This document shows positions 4,939 through 6,264 of a stretch of DNA of 6,264 nucleotides, piece after piece (positions within the stretch are counted from its first letter, which is position 1; each line of letters starts with the position of its first letter). The translations under genes were made by a program, and so were the position numbers. The notes under the pieces are model-generated. The model saw only the letters and a program-made list of their open reading frames with translations, was not told where the DNA came from and ran no database searches. Location of the stretch: the NCBI GenBank assembly GCA_003516955.1, contig DPBN01000300.1:1-6264 (forward strand). The letters are read 5' to 3'. This stretch comes from Armatimonadota bacterium (GTDB taxonomy: Bacteria; Armatimonadota; Fimbriimonadia; Fimbriimonadales; Fimbriimonadaceae).

Positions 4939-5676
4939 CTAGAAGCCGAGGTTTCGGCGATGGAACTCGAGGGCCTCGCGCACATGCAGGTCCCAGTAGC
5001 TCCACTCGTGGGTTCCGGGAAACTCCTCGTACTCGTGGTCGAAGCCGAGAGCCTGAAGGTGGCGATGGAAGGCTCGGTTGGCCTCCAGCAGGAAGTCCTC
5101 GGTGCCGCAGTCGAGGCGGAGCTTCGGCCGCTCTTCGGGAGCCAGCCGCTCGGCAAGGGCGAAGAGGTCGTAGTCGCTCCCCGCGGGGCTGGGGCCGATC
5201 AGGCGCTCGAACTCGCGCGACTCGGGGCGATCGGGCAGGACGGTGCCGTGGCCGAATCCCATCGCGCCAGAGTGGGAGTGGGCGGAGACGAACAGCTCAG
5301 GACGCCGAAGCGCGAAGCGCACCGCCCCGTAGCCTCCCATCGAGAGGCCGGTGACGCACCAGCGATCGGTGGTCGGGAGCCAGTTGCGGAGGACCTCGGG
5401 CAGTTCCCGAGAGAGCGCGGTTTCGTATGCGAAGCCGTCCACGGCGTCCAGATAGAAGCCCCGGCCACCGTCCGGCATCGCGACGATCAGAGGCAAGCCG
5501 TCGCAGTAGCGCTCGATGCTCGTGCGGCGCATCCAGATCGAGTGATCGTCGCTCAAGCCATGGAGCAGGAACATCACCGGGAAGGGCCCCTTGAGCTTCG
5601 GATCGGGGAGAATCAGATTCACCGAAGTGTGCTTCTGGAGCGCATCGGAGAAGTACCGGAGTTCGGCGAACGGCAT
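4939..5676 (-). CDS. Alpha/beta-hydrolase serine esterase (esterase D / PF00756 type)
   Basis: A 245-residue cytoplasmic-looking protein without signal peptide. It has the esterase D-like alpha/beta-hydrolase order: strand and oxyanion turn VMFLLHGLSDD (34-44), the lid-side segment PLIVAMPDGGRGFY (62-75), the nucleophile elbow GLSMGG with Ser112, the Asp in DCGTEDFL (Asp194) and the His in GTHEWSYWDLHV (His223). The catalytic triad is therefore complete. The pattern 'HG..dd...W', 'MPdgg..fY' and 'GtHeW.yW' matches the tributyrin-esterase (EstA-like) group, which hydrolyses short-chain acyl esters; S-formylglutathione hydrolases are relatives. The substrate cannot be read from the sequence. 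The gene lies upstream of the ubiquitin-like operon in the same direction but is separated by 203 bases, so a functional link is doubtful. The sequence before ATG 5676 has no good ribosome-binding site. Confidence 0.93.
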   Translation of the reverse strand: MPFAELRYFSDALQKHTSVNLILPDPKLKGPFPVMFLLHGLSDDHSIWMRRTSIERYCDGLPLIVAMPDGGRGFYLDAVDGFAYETALSRELPEVLRNWLPTTDRWCVTGLSMGGYGAVRFALRRPELFVSAHSHSGAMGFGHGTVLPDRPESREFERLIGPSPAGSDYDLFALAERLAPEERPKLRLDCGTEDFLLEANRAFHRHLQALGFDHEYEEFPGTHEWSYWDLHVREALEFHRRNLGF

Positions 5677-5682
5677 GGGCCG

Positions 5683-5688
5683 AGTCTA
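5683..5688 (-). promoter_or_regulatory. Possible extended -10 element giving a leaderless esterase transcript
   Basis: The minus strand reads TGGTAGACT, an extended -10 form (TG-n-TAnnnT), with its TAGACT six bases before the esterase ATG. That is the spacing seen for leaderless genes in several high-GC bacteria, and it would explain the missing ribosome-binding site. No convincing -35 is visible. Such a short motif could occur by chance. Confidence 0.3.
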
Positions 5689-5735
5689 CCACCGGACTTG
5701 CGCGGTTGAGGTTCGTCGGCTTGGAACCCGATATC

Positions 5736-5741
5736 AAGGAG
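5736..5741 (+). promoter_or_regulatory. Ribosome-binding site of the plus-strand helical gene
   Basis: AAGGAG lies five bases before the ATG at 5747. It favours this start over the in-frame GTG at 5741, which would overlap the site. Confidence 0.65.
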
Positions 5742-5746
5742 TGAGC

Positions 5747-6264
5747 ATGCGAGCGTTCTGGAGACCCGCCCAACCGGCCTCGGGAGCCGACCCCCAGCGG
5801 CTGGCCGAACTTGCGCTACCGGCCCTGTCCCTCGCCCTGGAGGCGATCGAGGGAGCCGCGAAGCTCACGGTGAGCCCGGGATCGCCCGAAGGCGCTGACT
5901 TTCGCCGCAGGATGCTGTCCTACGGTGCCGAGCTGGCCCAGCGGGAGCCGCAGCCCGCACGCCTGGAGAAGATCCGCGAGCAGCTGGGTGGAGAGCTCGA
6001 GTCCTTCGGCGAGATGCAGCGCCGGCAGGTGGAGGAGTTCGTCCTTGAAGTGAGGGACTCCCTTCGGGGCCTGGTCGCGGCCCTGCGCTCCTCCCTGGAC
6101 CCCGCCGACGAGCTGGCCGAGGGAATGGACCGCATGCAGCGGCACTTGGCGTTCGCTTCGGAGTGCGATGATCTGCGGGAGCTCAAGAGGGTGGTCCGCG
6201 AGCAGGCGGAGACGGCCAAGCAGGCCCTTCGGCGATTCGCCGAGGAGCAGCAGCGCGCCGAGCG
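5747..6264 (+). CDS. Helical, coiled-coil-rich protein, possibly the N-terminus of a diguanylate cyclase (partial, cut by right edge)
   Basis: The frame opens at ATG 5747 after a good ribosome-binding site and remains open to the window edge, giving 172 visible residues. The protein is almost entirely helical, with no transmembrane segment or signal peptide. It starts MRAFWRPAQPASGADPQRLA, followed by an Ala/Leu/Glu-rich helix (18-42), a helix with REPQPARLEKIREQLGGEL (66-84), a region of FVLEVRDSLRGLVAALRSS (98-116), and a terminal coiled-coil-like stretch with DDLRELKRVVREQAETAKQA (141-160). The 'dL..l...v..e......al' pattern before an Arg/Glu-rich helix recalls the helical N-terminal regions of some bacterial GGDEF proteins. 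That is a weak resemblance and the catalytic domain, if any, lies outside the window. A chemotaxis or signalling helical domain is the main alternative. It is divergent from the esterase, with 70 bases between starts. Codon use fits the rest of the window. Confidence 0.7.
   Translation, partial: MRAFWRPAQPASGADPQRLAELALPALSLALEAIEGAAKLTVSPGSPEGADFRRRMLSYGAELAQREPQPARLEKIREQLGGELESFGEMQRRQVEEFVLEVRDSLRGLVAALRSSLDPADELAEGMDRMQRHLAFASECDDLRELKRVVREQAETAKQALRRFAEEQQRAE

Noticed and set aside
4960..5709. A 249-codon plus-strand open frame opposite the esterase.
   Set aside because: The esterase on the minus strand has a full catalytic triad; the antisense product shows no family features.
1..6264. 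A CRISPR array or type III CRISPR genes to accompany the CARF-like protein.
   Set aside because: No regularly spaced repeats and no Cas10, Csm or Cmr-type motifs are seen on either strand in the window.

Overview
The window is GC-rich bacterial DNA (roughly two-thirds G+C by eye), densely packed with genes, with no RNA genes, transposases or CRISPR repeats. Every real gene has G/C-ended codons, and nothing suggests a eukaryote or a phage structural region. The phylum cannot be fixed from the sequence alone.

Main region (positions 1-4735, minus strand, read right to left). Seven tightly packed genes form what looks like one operon for a bacterial ubiquitin-like conjugation pathway. In transcription order they are: (1) a membrane-anchored zinc-finger protein with a degenerate J-like C-terminus (4735-3950); (2) an E1/ThiF-like activating enzyme with a C-terminal zinc ribbon (3953-2802); (3) a 97-residue ubiquitin-like beta-grasp protein (2761-2468); (4) an E2/UBC-fold conjugating enzyme with an intact catalytic Cys (2463-1942); (5) a membrane-anchored JAB/JAMM metalloprotease, the likely deconjugase (1945-1157); (6) a CARF-like Rossmann-fold protein with a helical C-terminus (1160-177); (7) an unrecognised gene that starts at 177 and runs off the left edge. 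Genes 1/2, 4/5, 5/6 and 6/7 overlap by 1-4 bases. Genes 3/4 are 4 bases apart, and only the gap before the ubiquitin-like gene (40 bases) is larger.

Inferred pathway: E1 adenylates the C-terminus of the ubiquitin-like protein and passes it to the Cys of E2. The membrane zinc protein is positioned to act as an E3-like adaptor, and the JAB protein removes the modifier. Both membrane anchors are predicted to place their soluble domains in the cytoplasm, so conjugation may occur at the inner membrane face. The CARF-like protein resembles cyclic-oligonucleotide sensors of type III CRISPR systems. Its place in this operon suggests a nucleotide- or stress-sensing input, but no nucleotide cyclase or CRISPR gene is visible here. 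Two oddities stand out: the ubiquitin-like protein ends in Ala-Ala exactly where ubiquitin ends in Gly-Gly, and the CARF protein carries no recognisable effector domain.

Right region. A 203-base gap (4736-4938) holds the operon's ribosome-binding site and several small inverted repeats. Beyond it lie a minus-strand serine esterase of the esterase D/PF00756 type (5676-4939) and, divergently, a plus-strand helical protein cut by the right edge (5747 onward), possibly the N-terminus of a diguanylate cyclase. These two look like ordinary flanking genes.
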